In this document: one piece after another, positions 33,899 through 43,763 of the stretch | Layout of the letters: each line of letters starts with the position of its first letter | Position numbering within the stretch: position 1 is the first letter of the stretch | Origin: Dolomedes plantarius | Taxonomy: Eukaryota; Arthropoda; Arachnida; Araneae; Dolomedidae | Direction: 5' to 3' | Assembly: GCA_907164885.2 (NCBI GenBank) | Contig: OU015490.1 | Location: 204,109,661 to 204,173,660, forward strand | Length of the DNA: 64,000 nucleotides | Notes under the pieces: generated by a model | Seen by the model: only the letters and a program-made list of their open reading frames with translations | The model's database searches: none | Told to the model about the DNA's origin: nothing | Translations under genes and position numbers: made by a program

Positions 33899-35524
33899 TT
33901 AAGGGGCAACAAGGTTGGCTGTCTCGTTTGAGGCAGCAGAAAGTACTGAATTTAATGAGGTAGAGTTTAAGGAGTTAATGAGACTTTGAAAGTCTTTGAT
34001 GTTTAGGTCGTTACATAGGTTTCTGATTTCTTTTAGAACATCTCTGATTTTGATAAGTTTATCTAGAGAGCTGTCAAGGTTTCCCAAGGGCTGCTCACTA
34101 GTGGTTTGAGGATTATTAATAGAATTTTGAATAGTTTCAGGTTTATTATGTGTGTCATTACCAGAGGGGGGACGGGATGCTGAATTTTGATTAACAATTT
34201 GACTGAAAGAAATGTTGGGTGTTACGGGTTTATTAGTGAACATATTTCCAGAATTAGTGGGCACAACAAGTTGAGGGGGGTAATTACCAGCTCTTGCTGC
34301 TTCCTTGATAGTTTGGATTTGTTTTCTACGGTATTTCACTTGTTCGGGATGAGCACTACATCCCCGAAAATTGGCCGGATGGTCACCGCCGCAATTGGCG
34401 CAGATGGCTGGGGTGTCCCTGGATTTGGTGCAGTTAATAGATGCATGAGCACCAGCACATTTCATACAAACGGCTTGAAGCAGGCAGACTTCACTGCTAT
34501 GGTGAAATTTTTGACAATTAAAGCACTGTTTTGTTCCCTTGAACTTGTAGGCCTCAATACGAACCACAAATCCAAGGAAATTCCTGCATTCATAAATATC
34601 TTTTATATTGTCCGTTTGCCTAAGGTGGCAAAGAAAGATGGGTAGGGGCTCCTTAGTTTTAAATTTTTTTAGTTGGGACACTCTATTCACTTGAAAATTA
34701 AGATTAGTTAATTCGGATTTGACTTCCTCAATGGGAATGTCACAAGGGATACCCTTAATAAGAATTTTGAGGGGCCTTTCACTCTTAGGGTTTTTTCCGA
34801 AAAATTCAATTTTGCTTTGGACCAGATACCTTTGTATCGTCCTGAATTGTTCAATAGTAATAGGAGTAATTTTGACAAATTTGCCCGAAACAGTCTTTGG
34901 TAGATCAACGTTAATAAGGTTTTTAATAGTCTCAATAATTTTGTGATAGTTTGGAACCATTTTTATGAAAAAAGGTTCAGGTTTGGGTTCCCGGGTAATG
35001 GGATCATCAAGATTATCAACTTCGACATCAGACCCATCATCACCGATAGGATCATATTTATTCCTTGTTTCCAAGGCATTAGATTTAGCTATTGATAAGA
35101 GGTCTTCACGCGCAACTCGCTTGACCCGTGGCTCGTTATTGTCATTATTGCGTTTAGATTTGCTATTTTTCATATGGAAGTTAGAATTATGAAAGCTCAG
35201 TACTTCAGTTAGAGAATTTAAAGTTTCTGGAGTGGGACGTTGTAAAAAGGCAACAAAGTATTTCCACATACCTTTAAGTTTGATGAGGATTTGGTCCTGT
35301 TGAATCCCAGAAGCATCGTGATAGTCCTTGATGAATTTGTCTGTCGTACCGTAAATCAGTTCAAAAGTATTGGCAGAATCTTTGAATCTACCAGCCGGAA
35401 TGTAGGCTTTGATGGTATAGAGGCAATTAGTAAGTTCCGTGATGTCGAAGTTATCAGGATCAAGATGTGAATAGCCGGTCTCCGAAAACGAGGGTAAGTC
35501 GCAATCCATAGTAGCGTTCGTCAT
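33899..35524 (-). CDS. J2 ORF1: Jockey-type Gag-like protein
   Basis: The same length and domain order as J1 ORF1, with only a handful of residue changes (for example Phe to Tyr before DPIGDDG, and Pro to Thr before REPKPEP). PRE_C2HC-like region and three zinc knuckles are intact. The start at 35524 corresponds to the first ATG. It ends in GCC CCT TAA as in J1. Confidence 0.92.
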   Translation of the reverse strand: MTNATMDCDLPSFSETGYSHLDPDNFDITELTNCLYTIKAYIPAGRFKDSANTFELIYGTTDKFIKDYHDASGIQQDQILIKLKGMWKYFVAFLQRPTPETLNSLTEVLSFHNSNFHMKNSKSKRNNDNNEPRVKRVAREDLLSIAKSNALETRNKYDPIGDDGSDVEVDNLDDPITREPKPEPFFIKMVPNYHKIIETIKNLINVDLPKTVSGKFVKITPITIEQFRTIQRYLVQSKIEFFGKNPKSERPLKILIKGIPCDIPIEEVKSELTNLNFQVNRVSQLKKFKTKEPLPIFLCHLRQTDNIKDIYECRNFLGFVVRIEAYKFKGTKQCFNCQKFHHSSEVCLLQAVCMKCAGAHASINCTKSRDTPAICANCGGDHPANFRGCSAHPEQVKYRRKQIQTIKEAARAGNYPPQLVVPTNSGNMFTNKPVTPNISFSQIVNQNSASRPPSGNDTHNKPETIQNSINNPQTTSEQPLGNLDSSLDKLIKIRDVLKEIRNLCNDLNIKDFQSLINSLNSTSLNSVLSAASNETANLVAP

Positions 35525-36013
35525 AATACTGACGCTCACCAAAATACGTCCGCTCAAAGCAAAAGCCAAGAACAGTCTAAAGTCATTGTCGGCCCCATGC
35601 TTGCTGCTTCACTTGGGTAGTTTTTCTTGGAAGATCCTGAACCTTATTTCTTCGTCCAATCAGCTTCGAGCTTTTCTGGGCTCTCGGCCAATCGCTTTTC
35701 TCCCTTCTTCGATTATCAAATTCATCATCTCCTTACTATTCTTATTGCTGTTTCCACCCATTACAGCCTAATTACCTTATTATCTTGCGCGGGATCTCTT
35801 CCCGGCCTTGCATTTTGTTTCAACTCGCTGACCTTCACTGCTACTACTTGTAACTTTGAGTTTTCTTGTTAGTTATCACTCTTTCTTGTTTTAATTCAAT
35901 AGTCATTTTAAATTTTTTGTTTTCCTCTCACTCTTAATTTAACTTATTAATTACTTAAATATAATTAATTTAATTTTAATCTTATATATATATTTTCATA
36001 TATATATATTTTT

Positions 36014-36025
36014 TTTTTATTTTTT

Positions 36026-36068
<43 letters not shown>

Positions 36069-36079
36069 TTTTTTTTTTC
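36014..36079. repeat. T-rich / (TTTA)n expansion in J1 3' UTR
   Basis: A run of TTTA repeats bounded by T homopolymers. The matching place in J2 (about 30580-30600) has only a short A/T stretch, so this is a length change within J1. Confidence 0.85.
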
Positions 36080-36149
36080 CCCTATTATTCATATCTTTGG
36101 GCCATTTGTAAAAAGCAACAGTTTTCCGCATACTCATACCGAGGGTGAT

Positions 36150-36164
36150 GGGCCTTTCAGGCCC
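36150..36164 (+). other. Conserved hairpin near the 3' end of Jockey family J
   Basis: GGGCC-TTTCA-GGCCC can pair. An outer stem (GAGG with CCTC, one bulge) surrounds it. The same structure is in J2 (minus strand, about 30490-30520) and, with different stem bases, in J3 at 51256-51272. It is a candidate recognition element for the reverse transcriptase. Confidence 0.6.
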
Positions 36165-36234
36165 ACTGGGTACCTCACGAAGTTCTTCTGTCCATGTCCA
36201 TGTCCATACAATTGATGTAAAAAATATATATATA

Positions 36235-37120
36235 CAGTGGCTCCCAAAAGTGTTCGTACACTTACGAATTTCAATGAAATAGGGATCTATCCATTAATTA
36301 AAATGAATATTTCAGAATGGGTATTTAATAATAAGATCTATAATCTATTCTTAACAAAACTACATGAAATATTTTGAAAACATAGTACAACTTTATTTTT
36401 AAGAAACCAGTAATCAAAAAGTAACAAAAACTTTATCTCACAAAAGTCATCGTACACTGAAATATTTTCGGATAAATTCATAATTAAAATTACCGTCTGG
36501 CGGTTTATTTTTATTTTTGAATTGCGTTGGCATTTAAAATATCGTTTGGCTTTAATTTTTGCTTCCCTACTCCGTAATATTCTATTTATTATTTAAAAAT
36601 GGCTCGTAGTCGTAAAGAAACAACAAACAGCATTCGAAAATTAATTATTTTTGATCATAGTAGTGGTAAATCAGTTCGGAATATTGCTAAATTACTTAAT
36701 TTATCCCATTCTACTGTGCAGTATGTGAAAAAACGCTTTAAAGAAGAAAATTGGATCGAAAACAAGGTAAGAAAAGGCCGTCCAGTAAAGTTAACAAAAC
36801 GTGATCAGAGATTTATAATTAGAAAATTTGTGAAAAATTCACGTTTGAGTGCTGTAAAAGTTTCCGCAGAATTCAATGAAACATTTTCTACTTCAATTTC
36901 ACCTGAAATTTTTTGACGAGTTCTCAGAACAGCTGGATTACATGGGCGTTCTGCCCATAGAAAATTTTTTGTGAGTGAGAAAAACAGAAAGTTTAGGCTT
37001 CCCTTCGCACTATCAATGATAAATAAGCCCCAAACCTATTGGAGTAATGTCTTATTTGCCGATGAACATTTTTGGTTTTGATGGGCGTATAATTAGAGAT
37101 TTATCTTAATAGAGCCACTG
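36235..37120 (+). mobile_element. Tc1-like element D1, internally deleted (886 bp)
   Basis: The left end CAGTGGCTCCCAAAAG is complete. The right end keeps only about GAGCCACTG before TA (37121-37122). TA also precedes the left end. The middle of the transposase catalytic domain and most of the right terminal region are deleted. Confidence 0.85.
36599..37090 (+). pseudogene. Truncated Tc1-like transposase (DNA-binding half)
   Basis: 105 residues from MARSRKETTN with the paired helix-turn-helix region, identical over its length to the N-terminal frame of the copy at 20030-20347, and ending at the same TGA (36914-36916). Homology then runs to the first catalytic motif (LFADEH, about 37055-37075) and is lost. 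Confidence 0.88.
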
Positions 37121-37651
37121 TATATTTATAAAAAAATCGTAAGGGATATTTTTATAGACAAAAGAATGTTCAATCGTCTGCCGCATTAGCAAGAAAAAAA
37201 TTTTTTTTTTGTCTATTTAGTTGTTATGCATGTGACGATAAATTTATTTAAAGTACCAGAAAAAGAAATCACGTGATCAGCATTTAATAAATTAAATTCT
37301 AAAAATTAATCTTTAAAAATTCACCAAAAATCAGAAAATAGAAGTAAAGATTCGAAAAATATTTCATTTTAAAGGAATTTTTATGATCTTTCTCGTGATT
37401 GAAATTTTATAACCCTCAAATTATTATTTTAAATGCAAACTTAAAAAAAGTTACTAAAACAGCTTAAAAATTTAATTTTAAAAAATCTAAGAAGAATTTT
37501 TAAAAAATCTCTCCTAGTGCGCCCCTACACTATAAGAAGAATCGCCATGCAAAATTTCAGCCCTTTAGGTCCAGCGGTTTGGTCTGTGCTTTGTATGTCA
37601 GTCAGTCAGTCAGTGAGTGAGTCAGTTACGGAACTGTTTTATATATATAGA

Positions 37652-38339
37652 TTACTAGCTGAAAACCCGCGCTTCGCTACGGAGTACATTGAAATTAAAT
37701 ACAACGGTCAACGTATGCAATTTATGCCAAAAAATAAATATATATATTTTTAATAAATGCGATGATCTATGTATACAATTGATGTAAAATATATATCTAT
37801 CTATATATATATATATTTATAAAAAAATCGTAAGGGATATTTTTTTGGATAATATCCAATCGTCTGCTGCATTAGAAAGAGAAAAAAATATTTTTTTTGT
37901 CGTTTTAGTTGTTACACACGTGACGATAAATTTATTGAAAGTACCAGAAAAAGAAATCACGTGATCAGCATTTAATAAATTAAATTCTAAAAATTAATCT
38001 TTAAAAATTCACCAAAAATCAGGAAATGGAGGTAAAAATTTCATTTTGAAGGAATTTTTATGATCTTTCTCGTGATATAAATTTTATAACCCTCAATGTA
38101 TTATTTTAAATGCAAACGTAAAAAAAGTTTAAAAAACAGCTTAAAAATTTAATTTAAAAAAATCTAAGAAGAATTTTCGAAAAATCTTTCTTTGTGCACC
38201 CCTACACTATTAGAAGAATCGCCATGCAAAATTTCAGTCCTTTAGGTCCAGCGGTTTGGTCTGTGCGTTGTATGTCAGTCAGTCAGTCAGTCAGTGAATG
38301 AATGAGTCAGTTACGGAACTGTTTTATATATATAGACTA
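37652..38339 (+). repeat. D unit e, intact
   Basis: The most complete D copy, about 690 bp, from ACTAGCTGAAAACCCGCGCT to GTTTTATATATATAGACTA. It is a useful reference for reconstructing the interrupted units. Confidence 0.75.
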
Positions 38340-38378
38340 ATTAAACTACATCTAATGCATCAAAACTTAATGCGAGGG

Positions 38379-38684
38379 TTATTGTTTATTGTCACAAAGT
38401 TTATCAAATCTTGGGGGCAATGTGGAGAGTGCCGCTCGTAACTCTTTTTCGACTATTAACCTGGTTCGATATTTGGTTTTCATTGCAGCCAGTGCCGAAA
38501 ACTCCGTGTTGCATAAATAACACGTTACAAGCGGTAGAAGCACTTGCATTGCTTTGCAATACAAAGATTCATACTCTTTACTAAGATTCATCCAGAATTG
38601 AATTATGATTTCATTTTGAAACTTTTGTTTTAGTGAACTATTGCATGACAATTCTATGAATTTTTCTTTTTCGATGGATGTCAA
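38379..38684 (-). pseudogene. hAT transposase C-terminal dimerisation domain
   Basis: The 101-residue frame has the hAT C-terminal pattern: FWMNLSKEY ... LPLVTCYLCNTEFSALAAMKTKYRTRL ... LRAALSTLPPR. This matches the dimerisation motif shared by hAT transposases and host proteins such as ZBED5 and FAM200. Catalytic residues lie in the missing N-terminal part. The fragment is on the minus strand, consistent with the hAT 3' terminus at 17416. Confidence 0.8.
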
Positions 38685-38691
38685 CTCAAAT

Positions 38692-38742
38692 TCGTTTATT
38701 TATAGATATTATGGCTCTTTCGTTTATTTATAGATATTATGG
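38692..38742. repeat. Short direct repeat (23 bp, twice)
   Basis: TCGTTTATTTATAGATATTA occurs at 38692 and 38720, separated by five bases, just upstream of the hAT C-terminal fragment. It may mark a junction or a replication slip. Confidence 0.8.
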
Positions 38743-39149
38743 TATGAACATTGATCTTTTATTAAAAAGTGTTGGAGCCTCCCCTGGCAATAGTCCGCTC
38801 CCCCCCCCCCCCTGGGAGTGGCGACCGCGACGGTATGGAGATAGACAATTTTACAGATCCCTTTTGAATTTTCGGCTTCTTTCAGCGGAAAGGTCCAATA
38901 TGCATTTAACGTTGATGTTTTAAGTTCTTCACCGTCCAAGATATGATGTCGATGCAGTGCTTAATCGAAAATTGCTTAATTGTAAACTGTGCATGTCGCT
39001 TTCCGCTATGACATCGGAATAGAGTTATAAATGAATAAATTATAATTTGTTTATACATTTTCATGTAAAGCCACTATAGTTCATTATTCCTTCCCGTCAT
39101 TATTGTAAGGTAATTTAGTTTTTAAATGTATTAAACAAAAATCATGTTA

Positions 39150-39318
39150 TCTAATGCTGTAGAAGTACAGTGTTGTACGAAGGTTCTTGCAATTTTTTAT
39201 CGTGTTAGAGCGAAACCGTGTTACAAGTTGCAGTGTTATACGAGGGTGCCCGCAATTTATTCTATCGTGTCAGAGCGAAACCGTGTTGTAAGATGCCGTG
39301 TTGTAGGAGGGTTACCTG
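39150..39318. repeat. Subterminal repeats and right terminus of Tigger-like B
   Basis: Two similar copies of a unit containing CGTGTTAGAGCGAAACCGTG or CGTGTCAGAGCGAAACCGTG lead into the terminal inverted repeat. Subterminal repeats of this type commonly bind transposase. Confidence 0.6.
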
Positions 39319-39444
39319 TATTTCATGTAGTTTTGTTAAGAATAGATTATAGATCTTATTATTAAATACCTATTCTGAAATATTCATTTTAATTAATGGA
39401 TATTTCATTGAAAATCATAAGTGTACGAGCACTTTTGGGAGCCA

Positions 39445-39564
<120 letters not shown>

Positions 39565-39740
39565 CACATACACACACACGTGTGTGTGTGTAATAACACA
39601 TCAAATGAAGGGAGGACTGATGCGTAATGAACGCAAGGAGACTCTGTTGTGGAGATAGAGAGAGCAGAGTCGCAGTTCGTCCTCAGAACTTCATTCAGTT
39701 GCAGCATCATGAACATGGTATTCAGCAGGTAGCACACAAT

Positions 39741-40169
39741 CAGGGCCCGATTTAGAAAATTCTTGACAATAGGCACAACTCGGGATGGGGGCCCCCTAAC
39801 ACTGATGTGGGCATAAAATTGACACACAAAATATAATCATGAATCATTGTGAAAGTACCATTTTACCAAGAATTGGCTATTTGAAGCGTAGAAGCCTAGA
39901 ACATTATCAAATGACAAAAAGCAATACAGCATATTAACTTCATCATTGAAACACCAATACAATGCAACCAGAAAAACTTATTTATCCCTTATATACACTA
40001 TAACATACATATGATGAACCAATCAATCAAATTTGAAAGGATATTTAAAAAAGTTAAAATTAAAAGAAAATATTTGAATTGAGAATTTTTCTTTTAAAAG
40101 AAATTTTTTTTTTTTTTTTTTTGGGGGGGGGGGGGGCTAGGCCCGGGCCTAATGGAAAATCAGGGCCTG
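39741..40169. mobile_element. hAT MITE (429 bp), GGGCCC-rich family
   Basis: Begins CAGGGCCCGATTTAG and ends CAGGGCCTG, with a perfect 8-bp duplication CACACAAT (39733-39740 and 40170-40177). A poly-T/poly-G tract lies near the right end. It is related to the elements at 22896, 43216 and 54353. Confidence 0.9.
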
Positions 40170-40508
40170 CACACAATAGAGATTAGATTAGCAGTAGTGG
40201 CCACATTTTAAATAGAGAAAAGCCGTATTTACGGAATTGGACGGAGAGCAGAATGTGAAAAGCAACGCGCAATGCCTCGTTTTAAGAACGAGAATGCAAC
40301 TTTACATAGCAGCTGCTAAAGTTAGAAGAGCGAAAATGACTCCCTTTCACACACGTATATAAAATGAGGATTTGCCTTTTTCACCACTAGGGTTAAAATT
40401 TTATAATTGGTTACAGAAATCATGTGGTCTACCCTCTTGATTTTCAAGCGATTGCAATTTGTGCAATAATCTAGATTGAGGGCAAGAGCTGATTTCGGAG
40501 GACTGTTA

Positions 40509-40689
40509 GGTCCTGTTCACATAGGAGTCCAGTAGAGGAAGCGTTAAAGTATTGAAATACATATTAACCGATGACAAACCTCCAAACGATTAGTAGCGAA
40601 ATTTTTAACGCCTATGATTGTTTTATTTCCGTCTCAGCGCCATCTTACCTTTTATGCTTCCGTTACCGGACTCCTATGTGAACAGACCC
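40509..40689. mobile_element. PIF/Harbinger-type MITE (181 bp)
   Basis: The ends GGTCCTGTTCACATAGGAGT and its inverted partner are nearly identical, and TTA flanks both sides (40506-40508 and 40690-40692). The TTA/TAA 3-bp duplication is typical of PIF/Harbinger. A second copy lies at 45137-45322. Confidence 0.88.
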
Positions 40690-41946
40690 TTAGTGAGTAA
40701 TTGTTTGCAAACAGGGTTTATTTATGGCGCGAGCGTTCCAGGGTTCTGACATATATAGCACTGTTATGGTATAAAGATTCCGTCGAATGCTTATATCAAT
40801 AATCTTTTTACCAGATTGATTGCTATTTATAGCTTGTACATTTTTATCTGATGCAATACGTCTCTTCATATTTTCAATATCGTTTCTCATAGCTTGAGCT
40901 CAGTTGCATATTTGAAGCCATTTTCTGACGCCATTTTGGCGCCAGAAAGGAAGCCAGCTTGGAGCCATTTTCTGACAGCAGTGGATTGAATATTTTTAAT
41001 ATAATGAATTCCACATCTTTGCCAACTATCCTACGGATTACGAATGTTGGAGAAAACGCTTCTCCTGACCCTTCCGTCTCTGATGTTGCTACTGCCGCTT
41101 CTACGAAAGATTATCCCTTCTGTCTCGGTAGAGAGAAGACGTATATGGCGAATGCTGTTATGGAATGCGATTTAGATATAACTGTTGCTTTTCAAAACCT
41201 TGATCCTCATCATTTTCAGATTGAAGAAATGCCAAACATTCTGAACTTTCTCAAGATCTGCGGTGATAAGTCATCTGAATTCAAGGACTTCAAGAGTTCG
41301 ATCGACTTCATTATACAAACTTTGGATGAGACTTTGGCGAACATCTGCAGCTCAACTGGACTCGACCATGACTTTGAGATCAGCAAATTATCAGGAATGT
41401 GGAAGTACATTGTTGCCTTCACCCTTGGTCCTAACTTTGATAATTTAAAAAACCTAATTGCTATTGTGAGTAAATTAAATACTACTCCGGTAGTTAAAAA
41501 ATCTAGTAAAAAAAATAGAAGAAGTAATGAATGTAATGAGCCACAAGGTAAGCGAGTTGCTCGCCAAAACTTATTAGACCAGGTAAAATCGGATGTCATC
41601 GAAACAAGAAATAAATTTGCCCCTTTTGAGGAAAATTCTGATGATGGAATTGTAACGGATGATACCATCCAAGTAGAAAGAGAGCCTAAACCAGAACCAT
41701 TCTTTATTAAAATGGCTCCAGGTTATCAAAAGATTATCGAAAATATAAACAACCTAATCCAATTTAATTTGCTCAAAACTGTCTCAGGACAGTTTCTTAA
41801 GATCTCTCCCACCACCATCGATCAATTTAAAAATATCCAAAGGTACCTTACCGCCACTAAAACATAATTTTTTTGAAAAAAACCCCAAGACAGAAAGGCC
41901 TTTTAAAGTCCTAATCAAAGGTATCCCCATTGACATTCCCGTAGAG

Positions 41947-42260
41947 CAGGGGTGTCAAAGGCTAACTTGGGCCAAACAACAAGGTTTAACTATTGGTGGG
42001 CCGCAAAAAAAATCAGCATTAATAGAAACGTAGGTTTATTTACCTATTTACAGTATATTCAACATAAATATACGCATTTTGTTTAATAATAGCAAAAAAA
42101 GAGTATAATTTTTAAAAAAATAGCGAATTATTCCTATCTTATTATAATTCTGCTTCGGTTATTTTATTATATATTATTGTGTGCCAATATATTGGCCGGG
42201 TCGCAAAAATGTTCGTCGCGGGCAACATGCGGCCCGCGAGCCGCAAGTTTGACACCCCTG
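41947..42260. mobile_element. hAT MITE, GGCCCGCG family, copy 1 (314 bp)
   Basis: Inverted ends CAGGGGTGTCAAA / TTTGACACCCCTG, with an internal GTGGGCCGCAAAAAAAATC and a CGGCCCGCGAG stretch. Confidence 0.88.
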
Positions 42261-42613
42261 ATATACACCTACGCGGATGTTGCCAATAAAGAAACTCATT
42301 AATGAAATCACAGCATGATAATAAAAGCAAACGATTTTTAAATTTAAAAGTTCAGTGCGATTGATAATGGTAAAATAAAAAAAAGCTAGCGTGCGCGCCA
42401 TCTAAGGGAAAAAATTGTTTATAATGTTTTGATTTTTAAACACACAATAAGATGTGAAATTCTAAATCGACAATTCGCACGACGCGGCGATCTTAATCTT
42501 TTAAATGGTACCTCATTTATCGTTTTTGGTTAAGTATGAAAGGAGAAAAAGTGATAAAACAAAAAACACCTTTTAGAAATAATATATATAGATAGATAAT
42601 GAATGCATTAGAA
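42261..42613. other. Passenger DNA between two hAT MITEs
   Basis: 353 bp with no similarity to Jockey, no MITE sequence and no recognisable frame. It must have been carried from elsewhere if the composite unit moved together. Confidence 0.6.
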
Positions 42614-42938
42614 CAGGGGTGTCAAACTCAAAGGCTACCTTGGGCCAAACAAGCAAAGTTTAACTATAGGTGGGCCGCAAAAAAAAAATCAATATTAATA
42701 GAAACGTAGGTTTATTTACCTAATTATAGTATATTCAACATAAATATATGCATTTTGTTTAATAATAGTAAAAAAAAGAGTATCATTTAAAAAACATTTA
42801 GCGAATTCTTCCTATATTATTATAATTCTGCGTCGGTTATTTTATTATATATTATTGTGTGCCAATATATTGGCCGGATCGCAAAAATGTTCGTCACGGG
42901 CCGCAAGCGGCCCGCGGGCCGCGAGTTTGACATCCCTG
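42614..42938. mobile_element. hAT MITE, GGCCCGCG family, copy 2 (325 bp)
   Basis: The same family and orientation as copy 1, ends CAGGGGTGTCAAA and TTTGACATCCCTG. Its right side carries the CCGTAGAG duplication shared with the left side of copy 1. Confidence 0.88.
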
Positions 42939-43215
42939 CCGTAGAGGAAGTCAAACAACAACTCGTAGAATTTGGTTTTGAGGTGAACAGAGTTTCACAA
43001 CTCAAACGATTTAACACCAAGGAACCTCTCCCGATTTTCTTATGCCACCTCCGAGAAAATAAGACTCTTGAGCATATATATGAAATCCGACACTTTTTAT
43101 GTTTCGTAGTTAGGGTTGAAGCCTAAAAATTCAAAGGTACCAAGCAATGCTTCAACTGCCAAAAATTCCACCATAGTAGTGAAGTTTACCTTCTACAGCC
43201 TGTCTGTATGAAGTG

Positions 43216-43763
43216 CAGGGCCCGACTTTGACCTAATGGGGCCCTGGGCAAAGTAGACTTTGGGGCCCCCTCAGTACACATGCCCCCCCCAGTACCAGAT
43301 TTGCACATGAACATGTGGGACACTCACCCAGGCCCCCCCTTAAATTGGGACCAGAAATTTAAAAAAATTTCAACCAACAAGTCAAAAATTTGAAAAAATA
43401 ATTAATAATAATAACTGTTAATTAATTTAAATTTTAATGTTAATAAATAAATTCAAGAAATTTTCTTTTGAAATTCAAAATAGATCACAGTTCAGAGTTA
43501 TTACACCCCCCCCCCAAAAAAAAAAAAAAAAAAAATTAAACCAGAAACGCCTACAGATGTAAGTATGCTTTCACTATAGTGGGTGTACTGTACCTCACAC
43601 AGGATTTTTTTTCTGTATTGGCCACTGCCCCCCCCCCTTTACTGTATTAACCAAAAACCAAATTTTCAAAGGTATGTACAACTTAATACTAAATTAGGGA
43701 GGCCTCATAATCTTGGGGGCCCTGGGCAAGTGCCCCACATGCCCATGCAGAAATCTGGGCCTG
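43216..43763. mobile_element. hAT MITE (548 bp), GGGCCC-rich family, in J3 ORF1
   Basis: Starts CAGGGCCCGACTTTGACC, ends ATCTGGGCCTG. Flanks ATGAAGTG (43208-43215) and ATGAAGGG (43764-43771) match at 7 of 8. It separates CMKC from AGAH of the second zinc knuckle. Confidence 0.9.

Larger units (their letters stand above)
30452..35589 (-). mobile_element. Jockey-clade LINE J2, inserted antisense into J1
   Basis: An 11-bp duplication CGGCCCCATGC (30441-30451 and 35590-35600) flanks it exactly. J2 is about 5.1 kb and nearly identical to J1, so J1 and J2 form arms of a large inverted repeat. Its 3' end reads CTGTCCATGTCCATGTCCAT on the minus strand. Confidence 0.93.
25872..36207 (+). mobile_element. 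Jockey-clade LINE J1, hosting J2 in its 3' UTR
   Basis: J1 is flanked by a 13-bp duplication ACAATTGATGTAA (25859-25871 and 36208-36220), which is D-family sequence. Its own sequence is 25872-30451 plus 35601-36207, about 5.2 kb. It ends in TCCATG repeats, with no poly(A) tail. J2 is inserted in reverse orientation between the two parts. ORF1 is intact. ORF2 has one frameshift. Confidence 0.93.
21295..37651 (+). repeat. D unit d, split by Gypsy, Jockey J1 and a Tc1-like insert
   Basis: D sequence occurs at 21295-21445, 25827-25871, 36208-36234 and 37121-37651. Joining these pieces reproduces the order seen in the intact unit e: head, AT tract, AATAAATACGA, ACAATTGATGTAA, TCGTAAGGGAT, tail. 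Confidence 0.75.
17667..38339 (+). repeat. Head-to-tail array of repeat family D, expanded by insertions
   Basis: A unit of about 650-690 bp begins GCTGAAAACCCGC.CTTCGCTA and ends in GTCAGTCAGTCAGTGAGTGAG, then ...GGAACTGTTTTATATATATA. It occurs at least four times in direct order: from 17667, about 20712, about 21295 and about 37652. The whole array is bounded by a 9-bp direct repeat, ATTAAACTA (17658-17666 and 38340-38348), inside hAT C. No protein frame is present. Head-to-tail arrays are known for Penelope-like and some other retroelements, but the class of D is not settled. Confidence 0.75.
17416..38829 (-). mobile_element. hAT element C (ZBED-like), inserted in B; right end uncertain
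   Basis: The left end CAGCATTTTCCAACCTTTAT, followed by a TGCCTCCCT-rich tract, is a typical hAT terminus. It is preceded by ACGGTGTGG (17407-17415). The minus-strand transposase C-terminus lies at 38379-38684, and between them the D array is inserted at a 9-bp duplication. The right end was placed at the near-copy ACGGTATGG at 38830, but the terminal sequence there does not form a convincing inverted repeat. The right limit is therefore a guess. Confidence 0.5.
16985..39318 (-). mobile_element. Tigger/pogo-like element B inserted in Tc1-like A
   Basis: The left end CAGGTAACCCTCCTATAACA (16985) and the inverted right end (to 39318) match at 22 of 23 positions. TA lies outside each end (16983-16984 and 39319-39320). 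Removing 16985-39318 and one TA restores the A sequence ...AAAATATTTCATGTAG, exactly as in its relative at 20575-20585. Most of B's own sequence is split between about 16985-17415 and the region right of about 38830. Confidence 0.85.
41947..42938. mobile_element. Composite hAT unit: two MITEs plus 353 bp between them
   Basis: The 8-bp duplication CCGTAGAG lies at 41939-41946 and 42939-42946, outside the left end of the first MITE and the right end of the second. Neither MITE has its own duplication on its inner side (ATATACAC after the first, CATTAGAA before the second). Joining at CCGTAGAG restores ORF1 coding (IPVEEVKQQL). The whole 992 bp therefore inserted as one unit. Confidence 0.8.

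Noticed and set aside
40690..40890. Minus-strand frame RNDIENMKRRIASDK...
   Set aside because: It looks helical, but no family was recognised and it adjoins the uncertain 5' end of J3. Too weak to call.
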